Source: Allodiplogaster sudhausi (taxonomy: Eukaryota > Nematoda > Chromadorea > Rhabditida > Diplogasteridae). Taken from it: a stretch of DNA of 64,000 nucleotides. Position numbers and translations under genes: made by a program. Below the pieces are notes generated by a model. It searched no databases. It saw only the letters and a program-made list of their open reading frames with translations, and had not been told where the DNA came from. Where the stretch lies: contig CALZFC010000033.1 of the NCBI GenBank assembly GCA_945643635.1, forward strand, positions 2,287,001 to 2,351,000, written 5' to 3'. Shown here in pieces: positions 23,601 through 40,336 of this stretch (position 1 is its first letter; each line of letters begins with the position of its first letter).

Positions 23601-26478
23601 CGCGCAACAGAACAGCTCAGGCAACATGCGAACACCGCACACGGGAACACCATCAACTGGAAGCTGGCTTAGTTACCCAAAGTTGGCAAACATCGATCCG
23701 GTGGGCGCGGCCAACTCGACAGTCTCTCCTGGATCAGCTGGCGCACCGCCTCCTGGTGCACCGCCGCCACTCTCGCCGCCCAGGTCGCCAAGTCCCTGCG
23801 CGGTCAGCACAGGTTAGGAGCAATGAAAGGAGAGAGACAGTCGCAGAAAGAGAGAGAACATGAGAGAGAGGGAGAAAGAGAACCAACCTATACGAACCAA
23901 AAGGAACATTAGCATTATAGTACATACCGAACAGAACAAACTTCAATGCGTCACAAAGGAAGAAGTGAATGGCTGAGTGAGAAATAGGACTGGTGCAACG
24001 AACGAATTGAGAAAGAACGAAGACATCACAACATCATGCAGCTCATTGCCTGCTAGCTCAACAAGCGTGGTGTACTTGCATTGTTTCTCATAATCAATCC
24101 TACCACCCCTCGCAATGCCTACCCAAGTCTCTTGGATCTGTTGAGTGCCGCAGCCACTCCGTGGTCGGCCTCGAATTCTTCATCTACGAGAAGGGGCTCG
24201 TGGTCGTCGCTCCGTCTTCTTCTCCCGGCAGACGAACACACGGCGCCGCCAGAGAATTCCAGTTGAATGCACTACACAATATTACAAGTCACGCACTAAA
24301 ATAACAACGCTATAGAATCAACTTCCATCTTGCTTATTTACATTTTACCACCTCCCTACGCGTTAATTCCTGAATATCGCTACTATACAGTAACCAAGTT
24401 GTGAGAAATGCTGTGCTTAAAACAACCGTGTGATGATATGACAATAACTGAAAGATCACTATGCCCTCTGTAAAGCTAGGCAAGCAGTTGAACCACTATA
24501 CATTGCGAGAGTTAGGTAAGCAAAGCAAAAACCCTCAAACAAGTTTTAAAAAAATCTCAGATCAGCACACTTATACATACATTTCCTGCACAGATTATCC
24601 CCACGTTTCACAAAGTTTTCTCAGGCTTGCAAAACGGAAGCAAAATACGACACATTCACTGCACCAGTCCTATAGTCATGCATGGAGTGCTGGAGGGGGA
24701 ATAATGCAAGAGATCTAGAATAGTCTGTGAGGTGGCGTTACCACCGCGTTCAAACTCTTTCTCCAAAACAACTGGAGAAAGTTTGAAATAATACCAAAAA
24801 CTATACTCCAAAAAAGGTGCGCTAAACTTCTCATTAGTAAAATTGGTAAGTGAAAACAACAGCAACGGGACGTCTGGATTACGGCATAAAGTCGGTCTTA
24901 TTTCTAACTGGTTACTCATAATTGGTTAGCATTCAAAGGGTTAAAGAAATTAAAGAAATTAAACTCTCACATTAAAGAAAGCCAAAAAAACATATAAGCC
25001 TATTCTCCAGATTCTTAACTAAAACATTTAGCAGGCGTCATCCCAAAAATTAACCAACAGGAGAAGTATCCCGAATAGGGAATATAAAGCCCTCCCACCC
25101 ACCAAAATTATCTGTTTTAGTTACAAGCCTTTCATTAACAAAGGTGCTTGGCTTTAATCTGTAAGCAGGGGGGGGAGATACGATTGTTAGAGGAGGTGGC
25201 TCACTAAGATGGGAAAGTGGAGTTTGAAACCAAGGTTATAATCGAACTGAGGAAGGAGAAGAGAGCATAAAGGAATTCTCGAAGCAATTGTTTAGTATTG
25301 CCGTACCTCCTCAAAGAAGGTCTGCGTCTTGCGCAGAATGTGTTTGAGTTCTGTCAGCTCGGAGAAGTTCTTTTTCAGTGTCTCTTCGTTCTGATTCACT
25401 TCCCGGAGCTCGTTCTCAAGCTTTTCGAAAGTTGCCTGCAATAAATATACTAATAAGGAAAAAAAACCCCAAACAAAGGAGACTAAACGCTTAAAAGTCC
25501 CTAAACGACCTCCAAATCAATCATTTCTCTTGGCAAGGGCGCGTCAGGATTCTCTCCAGTGTCCAGCATTTGCACTTGGTCCTTCTTGATCTCACGCTCG
25601 ATGTAGCCTGTAAAACACCTACGCAGTGATCGCTTTTAATTTAACACTTTATTTTATTTTGTAAGTTTAACAGGATAGCTATTTTAATTATCATGAGAAT
25701 CATGAATTTGAGTGAACCTTCGTGTTTGTACAACAACAATAGCTAACATTCTTCCATTCGGTGTTTCTTTCTTCAAATAACAATAGAAATATTACAGCTT
25801 CCTCCCGACTTCTTATCAGCCAACTCAATCCTATTCTCTTCAGTCTGATTCTGAATGCTGATTTCCCAACCGAGAACACGAAGAACAAGAGTCAGACTGA
25901 TTTGATAATGAAAGAGGAGAAAGGGTTTAAGAGAAAGAGATGCAGGTTGAGAATAAAAGAGAAAAGAACGACTGGATCCAGTGGTCAACAAGACAAGATC
26001 TGGAAAGGAGGCAATAATGAACTATTGGATTTCATTCCGTTGGACATGACACGGGATATTTTTCAGATTTTCGACAAGCATTTTATCCTTACCGTGCTAG
26101 TTTCATCTAGGAGCAGAAAAACTTGCCAGTATGCAAAGTCAAAAGCTTCAAACTCACGCAGCTTCCGCTCCATTTCATCACATCGACGGACCTCGTTGAC
26201 AAACTTCCGTTGGAAAGAACTCGTCTCCGGATTCAGCTGGAAAAAAAACAATTCATGAGTGTTATTCACACCTTCTGTGAAACAGGAAACTCAATGTCGT
26301 CTTGTACACTTTTGTCAATGTTCCCAACTGCACCAACATCTCGAAATTGGACGAGTCCAAGTTCGCCAAGTTCAGCGACGCATTGGTAAGCGGCCTCGGA
26401 CTGGAGGAAGAGCTGCGCCAAGCACATCTCCTCGCTGCGGAAGATGCCCGGCGTGCCGCAGGGCAGAGAGGAAGACAT
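16684..26478 (-). CDS. unc-32-like: V-type proton ATPase subunit a (Vo sector), with two mutually exclusive exon sets
   Basis: Membrane subunit that forms the proton half-channels of the V-ATPase. Exons: 26478-26338, 26236-26158, 25607-25510, 25435-25307, [24271-24123 or 23795-23677 or 23378-23278], 23067-22941, 22828-22746, 22585-22453, 22234-22061, 21981-21831, 21402-21263, 21022-20931, 20836-20725, 20439-20288, 20163-20043, 19775-19686, 19523-19446, [19343-19221 or 18959-18852], 18044-17943, 17761-17644, 17429-17354, 17172-17077, 16792-16684. Every junction keeps phase; predicted length 869-890 aa, normal for the family. Cytosolic N-terminal half: [44 protein letters not shown]. Membrane half: [31 protein letters not shown] (with the channel Arg), [16 protein letters not shown]. 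Known C. elegans relatives are UNC-32 and VHA-5/6/7; the exon design points to UNC-32. Confidence 0.96.
18099..18104 (-). promoter_or_regulatory. UGCAUG splicing element (FOX-1/ASD-1-type site)
   Basis: TGCATG on the sense strand in the intron after the downstream alternative membrane exon. Confidence 0.5.
18507..18512 (-). promoter_or_regulatory. UGCAUG splicing element (second copy in same intron)
   Basis: TGCATG on the sense strand, 340 bases after exon 18959-18852. In C. elegans unc-32 the corresponding intron carries such elements. Confidence 0.5.
18852..19343 (-). other. Two mutually exclusive exons of V-ATPase a (membrane segment)
   Basis: 19343-19221 encodes [20 protein letters not shown]; 18959-18852 encodes [20 protein letters not shown]. 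Both are phase 0 to 0 (41 and 36 codons) and align as the same transmembrane helix followed by a short basic tail. Having both would insert an extra helix, so they are alternatives, as unc-32 7A/7B in C. elegans. Confidence 0.87.
23192..24682 (-). promoter_or_regulatory. UGCAUG elements around the three-exon set
   Basis: Sense-strand TGCATG at 23192-23197 (after the third alternative exon), 24035-24040 (between the first and second) and 24677-24682 (before the first). Three copies in about 1.5 kb is more than the sub-one copy expected by chance, but this is only suggestive. Confidence 0.4.
23278..24271 (-). other. Three mutually exclusive exons of V-ATPase a (N-terminal linker)
   Basis: In transcript order: 24271-24123 ([15 protein letters not shown] ... 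SKRLG), 23795-23677 ([14 protein letters not shown] ... MFANFG) and 23378-23278 ([20 protein letters not shown] ... LKLQL). Each starts in phase 0, ends in phase 2, and joins exon 23067 to give FVAGVI. Their lengths (149, 119, 101 bases) all leave the same phase, so skipping all or including two would break the frame. They match C. elegans unc-32 exons 4A/4B/4C in position. Confidence 0.85.
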
Positions 26479-27800
26479 CGTGGATGGAAGAGGCCGAGAT
26501 GGACTGGCGAGTGGGGAGAGCGAAAGAAGGGTCTACGCCAGTGGACAGTGCTATCTAGTATGGCAAGAGTTTGGAAAAAAAGAACAGTCAGCCTCACAAG
26601 AACATTCCGCTTAACAATAGAAAGAATACCAGAAAAATTCTTCACATATACGCGAGGGAGTAAAATGAAAAACAAATAGGAAGACAAGTTGACGGCGCAA
26701 TCAATCATTTTTTTATTAGAAATGCAAATGAGTAATCCATTAAAGCGAATTGTTGAAGTTGCCAGGAAAACAATTGGAAAACTGTTTGCTATCGATAAAG
26801 GCACACCTGCATCTCAGTACTTCTCTCTAGTTACGAATTGCTGGACCCATTCTAAGCCTTGCTCGTTTGCATCTTCTTTTCTTCTTTCTCTCTCAATATC
26901 TACGCTATTCTATTTCCAATATTTCTACCGCACACTCGCATAGCGTATCGATCCTGGCCAAGCTTGGGGGCATGGAGCCCTTAAAGTCCACTGCTTCTCA
27001 ACGGCAAGAGCAAATATGGTTTGCGCAAGGCAGCGGAAAAGGACAACGATAGTAAAGTTGTGATTTCATAAGAGTCGTCAAGCTCTGTAAAGGAATACCA
27101 GATTCGCACGCGATAGATAAGCGGTTCAATGATGAGTTGGGAAAAGCGAAACGTGTTCGTGCGATATGAGTCACGTGGAGGACGCGAATCGGACAGGCTC
27201 CTCATCGTTGATTTCACAACATTCCCTTCCCCAAAAGTAAAACCACAAAACTCCAACCAGATACAGCCCTTCAGCGACAAACACGTGAAAAAACTAGCGA
27301 AAATTAACAGAGAGTTGCTAAAATTATTCGGTAGCAAAATCACAGCTACGACTCGTTAATCGAAACCAAATTTGAGGTTATCTACGCGATTTTTCACAAT
27401 TGAACAACTTGTCGATAAATGTAACATAAAAACTAGAAGAACACGTGCACATTTAACAGCAGGAAAATTTACAAGAGCTCCGGCAATTCTAGTGTGTTTT
27501 GGAGAATCGCTTTATTCTTGTAGTGAAGGCACTTTGGTGCAATGTTGAAATTCACAGATTATAACTTTCCGGTTGTGGACACCTATAATCTTTCAAAAGT
27601 TGCTTTCGGAACTTTTCAGAGTTGTTCGTTCACCTCCTGCTGTTCGGTTGTAAAGTTGCATGTGTTCTAAATGATATAGCCGTCTTGTTTTCAGGACGAT
27701 CATTAATTTTTCGCTTCACTTATTTCATTTTCCGTCAATCAATGACAATATTTGCAAGATTTTCCAAGTCTTAGTTTGTTGTTTCTATTACAGGACGGCA
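26479..27800. other. Divergent intergenic region between V-ATPase a and thioredoxin reductase
   Basis: Contains the likely promoters of two divergent genes. A candidate trans-splice acceptor (CACTCGCCAG) lies some 35 bases upstream of the V-ATPase ATG, and TTTCTATTACAG ends eight bases before the reductase ATG. Open frames at 26.98-27.36 kb show no domain. Confidence 0.5.
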
Positions 27801-32130
<4,330 letters not shown>

Positions 32131-34323
32131 CCGTGAGGAGTCTGATTACACGATGGCCGAGTTGTCAGTGGTTTGCAATGATCTGAATCCCGAAGATGGT
32201 TAAACAATCTTGCTTGTATACTGTTTGCTTTATTTTATAATTATATAGAGAATTCTCATAGCTAGGGCACTTTATGGCATAGGAAACCAATAGAAACGGC
32301 TGATTTATTTCCCGGAGTGATTGTAAATTTTTACTTGATAATTGTCATATGTAGTGAAGTAATGAACATGCTTACTGCGTTCTTCCGAGCTGTGCATCAA
32401 ACCCTGTATTTCAACTCCGTTGTTTCGTATTCCGGGTATTCTAGGACGTGAATTTTATCTTATTCCAATGAGCTTCCATCACGCTAGATTTACTAGACGG
32501 TGAACAGATAGAGCATACTAGCGTATTAGAATCTAGTTTATTGATGCGCATTGTTTTATCAAAATAAAAATAAAAATAATGTTGTATACTTGAACGATCA
32601 AAGGAAAACAATGGGAAAATATTTTCGAAGTCTTTTCTCATGAATTGGGTCTTAGACAATTATTCGAACGATGGACATCAACTTCTCGTTTCCCCGAAAA
32701 AAAAGTACTAGTACGTAGTCAATTTCTTCTCGAAGTCCTATTTCAACGTCCCCCGACAACAATCCTCTGTTAATGAACATATCGTTGTTCTAGTCATCCA
32801 CAGCCTCTGAACTGATAAGCGGAGACCAAGTGAGTGGCCGGTTGATCCCCCCGCGGCTGGTCGTATGTATTTTCATGCTATCAACTGATAAGCCCTGCTC
32901 TAATCATCCGAATCATCGAGCATGGAGTGGCCAAGCCGAGGCCCCTTTTCATTACTTTGCCTTGCCTTCTCCAAGCCCCGACTTATCATTCATTTGTTCA
33001 AGACTGTGCTGTTAGCACAGATGCATATGTCTATTAATTTATCTACCATTTATACACGTACATAAGAGACGCATTGGCTATTGGATATCTTCCGTGATAT
33101 GTGTGTAATGACAGAGCAGACAGATCCTTCCTTTATTCTCATACCGCAGACGAAACCGTAGAAACGAGTTATTTCCGTAAAAGGCGTGTGAGACTGGAGA
33201 GACATGAAACACTTGCACAATGCGGGAAAGTCACGCTGAGATGCCATCGGAAATACATCCATTTCTAGTTGCCACCAAAACAAGGGGAAACACTAAAGTA
33301 CAAATTAAATCGAAGTAGTTAATTAATGTTGACGTTTGCATATCGTCAATGACAAGTATGTATGTATGCAGGTAGGTAGGTAGTAAGTGAAGAATAAGAT
33401 GATTGAACTGAAAAGGAGAAAGAGGGAAGAATGCGTTTGATGTGATATTGCACTTGTCATATGTTTTCAATAAGGTGCGTAGAAGAAAGCAATTATCAAT
33501 ATTAGGCAACAATGTCAATTATTCAAACATGATAGTGGTCAACATCATCAGAGGTTTTCGTTATGTGGACAGCGTTGTGCGTGGAAAGTGGATGGAGATC
33601 GAGGGTGAAGAACCAGAAGGAGGGGCCAGAGAGATGAACATCTCTAAGCATGGGAGGGTAGTAGGAGGCGTACGGTTTTAAAACTTCAGTTCAAACTTAT
33701 TGCAGGCAGCAAAGGGCTAAATATGAATTGCAAATGACAAAGGAAGAATAGACATTCGAGAAGATTCCCGTGAATTCATTATCTTCACTTCCGGGGAGAA
33801 CTGGAGCGGAGAACGCGGAACGACGTATGCCAAAAGGAAGAAGAACACGTTGTCGACAGAGGAAAGATGATGCTGTTTTGTGAGGTTGGACGAGGCAGAG
33901 GGTTGGCGAGAAAGAATGTTAATTATTAACCGAATTGGACTCCCAATGAAAGTAAAATGGCTAGAGATAGAGAGAGACAGAGTACCAAGTGTTATGTCAT
34001 ATCAATAGGTTTGCTATAAAAAAGAAATATTAAGCGGGACTAAAGAAAGGCGACGGGCTATATTTAATTAACAAAAGAGTACATCGGGTGAGGGCGAATG
34101 TAACCGGGCCTTTTCTAGGCAGCTGTGAAGAGAAGAAGTAGGTGAATAGGAAGTTGTTACCGGGCTCAGAGAAGAAAAGAGAGTGAGTCGCCGGGGAACG
34201 TATTGCGTAGTTGAAATAGGAAAGGGGCAGCCTGATTTTCCTAGCTTGGCTGTCTTTCACTTCAGATTAAATGGTGATAATATTGCCTGTAATATTGCTT
34301 GTTATTTTGGTTGTAGGCGAGGA
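32131..34323. other. Intergenic between convergent genes; no gene recognised
   Basis: 3' regions of thioredoxin reductase (+) and the metalloproteinase (-). AATAAA-like runs at about 32562-32578. The 33.05-34.25 kb part has short frames without domains or splice support. Confidence 0.55.
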
Positions 34324-37300
34324 TTATGATGAATAGTACGTGTCTAGAAAGTCATCGAAGAAGTGAGTTGAGAAGAAATCTCGATCGAGAACGGACTTCT
34401 TGTTCCTGCAGTCATTTCAGTTTCCGATTGAAGATCAGTATTCCAATTTTACGATAATGAGCTCATTATTCTTCTAAATATTACACATAAGTATTGATGT
34501 ATAAGAATAAAAGGAAGTGGGAAAGAAGCGTACTGCGCGTGTCTCTTGATTGCCCGCCGGAACATCTTGTGCAGCTTGTTCTCGTCGACCGGCGCGTACT
34601 CACTCACGCCGTTGAATTCGTCCTCGAGAGAATCCGAAGTCTGGCCAACCTGCAATTCAGTGAATCTTGACCTCAACGATGTCATGCAAATGGATCTTCC
34701 ATTACACACCTTATTGCGATAGATATGGAGACCGTCGAGGAAACGGCATGAAATTTCACCTGAAGCGAAGAGGACAAAGCATCTTTATACTTATGCCATG
34801 TAAGTGATTGAACGTGAATTAGGAGTTCTAAAGAATAAAGGAATCCCGGTGGCATACTGTAGATGCGCGCCTCGTCGGGCGGGAAGTGGAGCTGCCGCCG
34901 CAGCTTGTGCTCGGTCTGCTCGCGCACGCTGTTGTAGGCCGTGCACTGCGGGATGTTCGCGTCTTAACCATGCTAATTATAGTCATCGCCCTCATTAAAT
35001 AAATTTGAGAATCAAAGGAAATCGATGAAGAAATGCATAGCGACTGACATTTCATGAGTTCAGCCTTGCCGAACCCAAACTTCTCGCTTCGTCTCCCGAA
35101 GCTCACTGCAAAATGAAGCATGCGTTCCTTTGCACACTTAGACCATAGTTAGCCAGAAATTGCAGCAGACAAGCAGAAGCGAAGCGGTCAAACAGAAGAC
35201 AGAAAGTCACGAATATTACAATCCACTCTACGTTATACATATGTATATACATACAAACACCCTAGATTCAACCCAGAATGTGCAATTCCCTCTCCTACTC
35301 TCTCTCTTCTTTCTCTCTTTCTCTTTCTTCCTCTCTCACTCTCGCAGTGCGTGCCGTGTGCGTGTGCAGGTGCTGCTCTCGCTGACGTCGTTCTGGGAAC
35401 GCCGCCGGAGTGGCCTGCTGCCGCGACGCGTCTTCGTTGGACGCGTCGCGGTTGGTGAGCGGCTGCTGAAGGAAGCGAAGCGACTTCCTGTGCCTACTTG
35501 CTTGCGAAGCGTTGTTTGCGGCGGCAACGGCGGAGGCAGAGTGCGCGACTTGGTTCGTGTGGATTGGCACGATCTCGGCCATCAGCCACACGAACAGACA
35601 GAAGTTGGACGAGCCAGCTGCAATGGGTCAGGAAATCGGTCGCAGGCAACATGAACATGGCTCGACTTGGTTCACTCATTTACATATTTACGCGACACGC
35701 ACGTGGTATGAAGATAATTAATGATGGATTGGTTGAGGAAGAAGAAGCTCGTTCTCACCGTAGTTCCAGTTGACTCCACACTGGTCGTCCTTGTGCAGAC
35801 GGATGTTATCAAGCGGAACGTTCTGAACATTTGCCTTTCCTATGTGCCCTTGAGGAGAGTTCCGTATCTCTAAGAAAAAGAAAACTGAGATGCCATAGTG
35901 AGCAGACCTTGTAGTGTGGATGCATGAGTGCCTTCTCGTTTCGACTGTGCTGGAGGCCGAGTGCGTGGCCGATCTCGTGTGCGAGAACGTACGGGAAGAA
36001 CGTGTTACGCGACGGATCCACGCTCCATCTGTGTGGAAATTCAAACTTTTTTTCTCGTCGATATCAAATTGTCCGCCCTTATCAAGCCATATTTCCCCAA
36101 TACAGAAAAAAGATAGCATATTTTCCTACTGACTTCTCGGCATCGTCAAAGTGGATGTCTCCATTCAGTGGATGAGGCTTGTAGTCAGGGAAGAACGTGT
36201 GTGCCAACACGTTCTCGTTGTCCACGCCACGGCCGTCGAACTGCAGAAACCTCCTATCTCTCACACCCTCAACTTCTCGCACATCCTGTCACTCTATCTC
36301 CCCCTCTCCCTCTCTTTCTCCCTCTCTCTCTCCTGCTCTCTCTCTCTATCTCTCTTTCTCTCTCTCTCTCTCCCTCTCGACTACCGTCCAGTCATCGCCA
36401 TGATCGCCCTCGGTCCACAGAATGTTGATGTCGGCTTGTTCTTGTGATGGAGCTTCTTCAAACTGCAGCTTGACCTTAAAGGAGCAGTTCAATAATTAAC
36501 ATATGGTTTTATGAAAGGGGATCTATACGCATCTCTCTAAAACATACAGTACCGCCCAACATCCAGGGGTCATGGATGCAACGGATGCAACGGTTGCATC
36601 CTTAAGATCCATACGAATTGTGGCTTGTACAGGCGTCGAACATTTTCCATATTACATTTTTCTGAATGAGAATTTTTTTCTCTATCGACTGAATATATCC
36701 AATTCATAAAATACTCAACTTTTTTACGCGACGATTTGTGTGCAATGTAAGTAAAAATGGTGTGCAAAGAATATTGTGCAAAGCTGTGTAGGGTACTTTA
36801 CTTTAAATCTTGGTAGGTTTCCATGAATTTACTTCTTTTTTGCTGATCTGAGAACTGGAAAGAGGTTATCAGCAGTGCAATTAATGCAGTGGAGGAGGCA
36901 AAAGAAGACTGACAAAATATAGCAAAAAAAAAACTGGAAGGAATTGGCACTAAGCGGAATCGAACTCCAGCCCTTCTGCTCATGCTCGGATATGCATACC
37001 AATTCTCCACTCACCCATGTTGTTTTTTAGCTCGAAGAATTTTTGCTAGCATTTTGACTTCGTTTTTATTAGCTGTTTTCTTTATACACACAATACTTGG
37101 TTATCTCCTAGCCCGGATTAACGAGCAGAGAGTATGAAAACTCCGGCTATCATAGGGTGCGCGCCGGTTTGGACTTAATCATCTTTCTATCGCATCACGG
37201 TCAGGGCGACCGTGGCGTAGCTATGCTAAAAACATATTCAAAATGGCGCGAAAATTTAAGAATTTTGAATTCGGTTGGGTGATCTTCTGAAATATTTCTA

Positions 37301-40300
37301 CCCAGTTCGAAAACGAAAATTGTCTGATGGATTCTAATGAATGCACTGGGAGTGGCAGACAAGACCTAAACGTTGTTTACAAATCAATTGGGAGTGCGAA
37401 ACATTTGTGCCATGGTGGCTGGTTGGTTGTGGCTTACACGGCTAGTGTAACCTGCGAGAGATCGGTTCCACCATGACGTTTAACGTTTTGCACATTCGGT
37501 TTTTTTATAAACCTCCTTACAATTAGATTCTTTTTTTTGCTTGGAATCGTTATGGCCAGAAATATTTCAGAAGGTCACCCAACCGAATTCAAAATTCTTA
37601 AATTTTCGCGCCATTTTGAATATGTTTTTAGCATAGCTACGCCACGGTCGCCCTGACCGTGATGCGATAGAAAGATGATTAAGTCCAAACCGGCGCGCAC
37701 CCTATGATAGCCGGCGTTTTCATACTCTCTGCTCGTTAATCCGGGCTAGGAGATAACCAAGTGTTGTGTGTATAAAGAAAACAGCAAATAAAAACGAAGT
37801 CAAAATGCTAGCAAAAATTCTTCGAGCTAAAAAACAACATTGGTGAGTGGAGAATTGGTATGCATATCCGAGCATGAGCAGAAGGGCTGGAGTTCGATTC
37901 CGCTTTGTGCCAATTCCTTCCGGTTTTTTTTTGCTATATTTTGTCAGTCTTCTTTTGCCTCCTCCTCTGCATTAATTGCACTGCTGATAACCTCTTTCCA
38001 GTTCTCAGATCAGCAAAAAAGAAGTAAATTCTTGGAAACCTACCAAGATTTAAAGTAAAGTACCCTACACAGCTTTGCACAATGTTCCTTGCACACCATT
38101 TGGACTTACATTGCACAGAAATCTTCGCGTAAAAAAGTTGATTATTTTATGAATTGGATATATTCAGTCGATAGAGAAAAAAATTCTCATTCAGAAAAAT
38201 GTAATATGGAATATTTTCGTTGCCTGAACAAGCCACAATTCGTATGGATCTTAAGGATGCAACCATTGCATCCGTTGCATCCATGACCCCTGGATGTTGG
38301 GCGGTACTGTACATCTAGAAAGTTTGAACCGTTTTTGTTAACTTGCCTCAAAGTTATGAACACGCAAAATATGGCTCGGCCAAAATTTTTTACTGAAGCT
38401 GTTAGCCACCCTCCTATTTCACACACTCTCTAACTAGCAGAAGGCCAAATATTTGAGGGCGCGCGTTCAAAATGGTCCTAATGTACTACTGTAGAATTAT
38501 TCAGTGCATGGTTCCTTTAAGTAAAAAGACGATTCTTCGTGACCTCCAAAATTCTGACTAATCAAACGAATATAGTATGAGTATTATGTACATGCGGCAG
38601 CTGCTTCAGATCCACTTGGCTAGCCCACAGGTCGAACGCCTTCTTGATTGTATTCCTGCAAGATCTTCTACTTTGTGTAAGAAAAAAATCATCTAAATTT
38701 ATAACTTATCTACAAAAAAGTCGCACCTAATCTGGTGCTTCGGGATATCGTTGGTGTACTTTGAGACGAACCTTAAAAGCAAGATCTCACATCATGCAAT
38801 GAAAAGTGCACGCACCATGTCAACTTGAGTTCGTGAGATGCAGTCAAGTGTTTCGTAGCCCATTTCGACTGATGCGCAAGGACTAAATGGAGAGCATGAG
38901 ACCGCGACGAGAAGTGCAATGGGTTTAATAAATGGTCAGGTTCATTTATTCACTGACTACAAAGGTCTCGAGCAATGCAAGACTGTAATTTTGAAAACGC
39001 TGCTGACCAAATCGTTTCCGCCTGGAACGCGGTGTATCCGGATCAAGCTCGTCGTCTTCCGTTTCGGAGGCGGCGGCCGCATTCATGTCAGGTCGCACGC
39101 AACGCGGTTGCCGCGTCGCGGCTGTCGTGTCGGCGTCCATCTTGCCAGTGATTGGAACGCCTCAAGATAAAGAGTTATTTCGGAGAGAAAGAAATCGTCG
39201 TGCTTCCTTGTCAAAACTCAAAACAACAACGAGCCTGCGACGGCCTGGAATGTCCTGAGGGCAGCCACCAACTCATCGAGAGAAGGCTGTGAACTCGAAA
39301 CATAACCGTAGCGTTGGAGGTGCGCCTGAAATATATATCTATATATTGTATGTACATACATAGATATGTATAGATACAGCGCTCTTGTATACATGTATAT
39401 TTATACCATATTGGTAAAGCAGTCTAGCAGTTCAAATGGGTGCAGTAGTATTGGGTTCTGTTTTTTTTTCTATGTTTAACTGAGAAGGAGATGTATAACA
39501 GCTTGAACCATTTGACAAATATGAAGATTCATTGAATACAATGAGAACCTTGACATTCATATTTTGTGTTGCAGCCCATGAGACAGATTTGGAAAAGTGC
39601 AGATGGAGGGGGTCAGCAGAAAGGTGCTGACAGCAGCACTTTTTATGCACTTCTGACCATGAAATTGAGCAGGGAGAGAAGGAAGGAAATATAGGGGACT
39701 GAATGAGAGGAAGAGACAGACAGAGACGGAGCGAGAGAGACATCGAGGAGTCAAAGTCGAGCCAGCCAGAGCTATCAGCTGGAAGAGCGAAAACAAAAAC
39801 CCCTTTCTTGTCAGTATGGAAAGGTTTACAATCTTAGACCCCTAGCCTGGCTCGAGAGTGTTCCATCCTGACACATGGAAAGGACAGATATGGCAAATTC
39901 TAAATAGAAGTAGCAGAAGTAGCGAAGTGTAGCAAATGATATGGCCTCTTCAATTCCACTACAGCGGAGAGAGTACATAGTAGATACAAAATCTCTTTGA
40001 CCACTTTTACGGTGTGAAAATATTTTTATAGCATCAGAAGGGAGTAGGCTGCTCACTTTCTTTCTTGGTTCTCTTCTTTATCAACATACTTACTTGCATC
40101 AAATTTGCTGTAGATGTCATCTTAATTTACCGGTTATGTTGTGATCTGTTTGTGGCGGAATTCTCTTGGCATTCCAAGATGGCCGGCGGATTGAAGAGCG
40201 GCGACTCGGTGATAAGAAGGAATCTCTTCCTTATCAAATGTGCAAACAAACGCTTTGGGGCAGCAGAGGGGACAAGTCTCGCGACCTCAAAGATCACGAA

Positions 40301-40336
40301 GCACAAGCAGCCAACAATGCTACCAGTTCGCAGCAT
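34324..40336 (-). CDS. Matrix metalloproteinase (MMP, peptidase M10A) with unusual C-terminal region
   Basis: Secreted zinc endopeptidase. Exons: tentative 40336-40286 (signal peptide LRTGSIVGCLCFVIF), then 39325-39235, 39160-39008, 38882-38816, 38771-38727, 38655-38592, 36474-36385, 36240-36134, 36028-35908, 35822-35759, 35617-35498, 35105-35049, 34962-34858, 34759-34710, 34649-34534, 34405-34324; about 460 aa in phase. Propeptide: AHLQRYGYV, cysteine switch QPRCVRPD, furin site RSRRKR. Catalytic domain: LTW..SKYTNDIP, INILWTEGDHGD, VLAHTFFPD, zinc site HEIGHALGLQHS and Met-turn ALMHP. In place of hemopexin repeats there is an unrecognised segment of about 150 residues (FCLFVWLMAEIVP ... CTAYNSVREQ ... 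SCRFLDGLHIY ... DDFLDTYYSS). Intron 2 has a GC donor. A 1.8 kb transposon sits in the intron before exon 36474. Confidence 0.88.
36548..38309. mobile_element. Foldback DNA transposon 2 (about 0.75 kb inverted arms, TA-flanked)
   Basis: Ends CAGTACCGCCCA in both orientations, flanked by TA. The left arm (36548 to about 37310) and right arm (about 37555 to 38309) are near-identical inverted copies around a loop of roughly 250 bases. No transposase. It shares only the 12-base end with foldback 1; the arm sequence is different. Lies in an intron of the metalloproteinase gene. Confidence 0.87.
37841..37912 (+). other. tRNA-like block in foldback 2 arm
   Basis: AGTGGAGAATTGGTATGC resembles an A box, and GGAGTTCGATTCCGC about 45 bases on resembles a B box; mirror copy at about 36950-37016 (minus). 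Stem pairing is poor, so this is not a functional tRNA. It lies about 400 bases from the element end, as in foldback 1. Confidence 0.5.
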
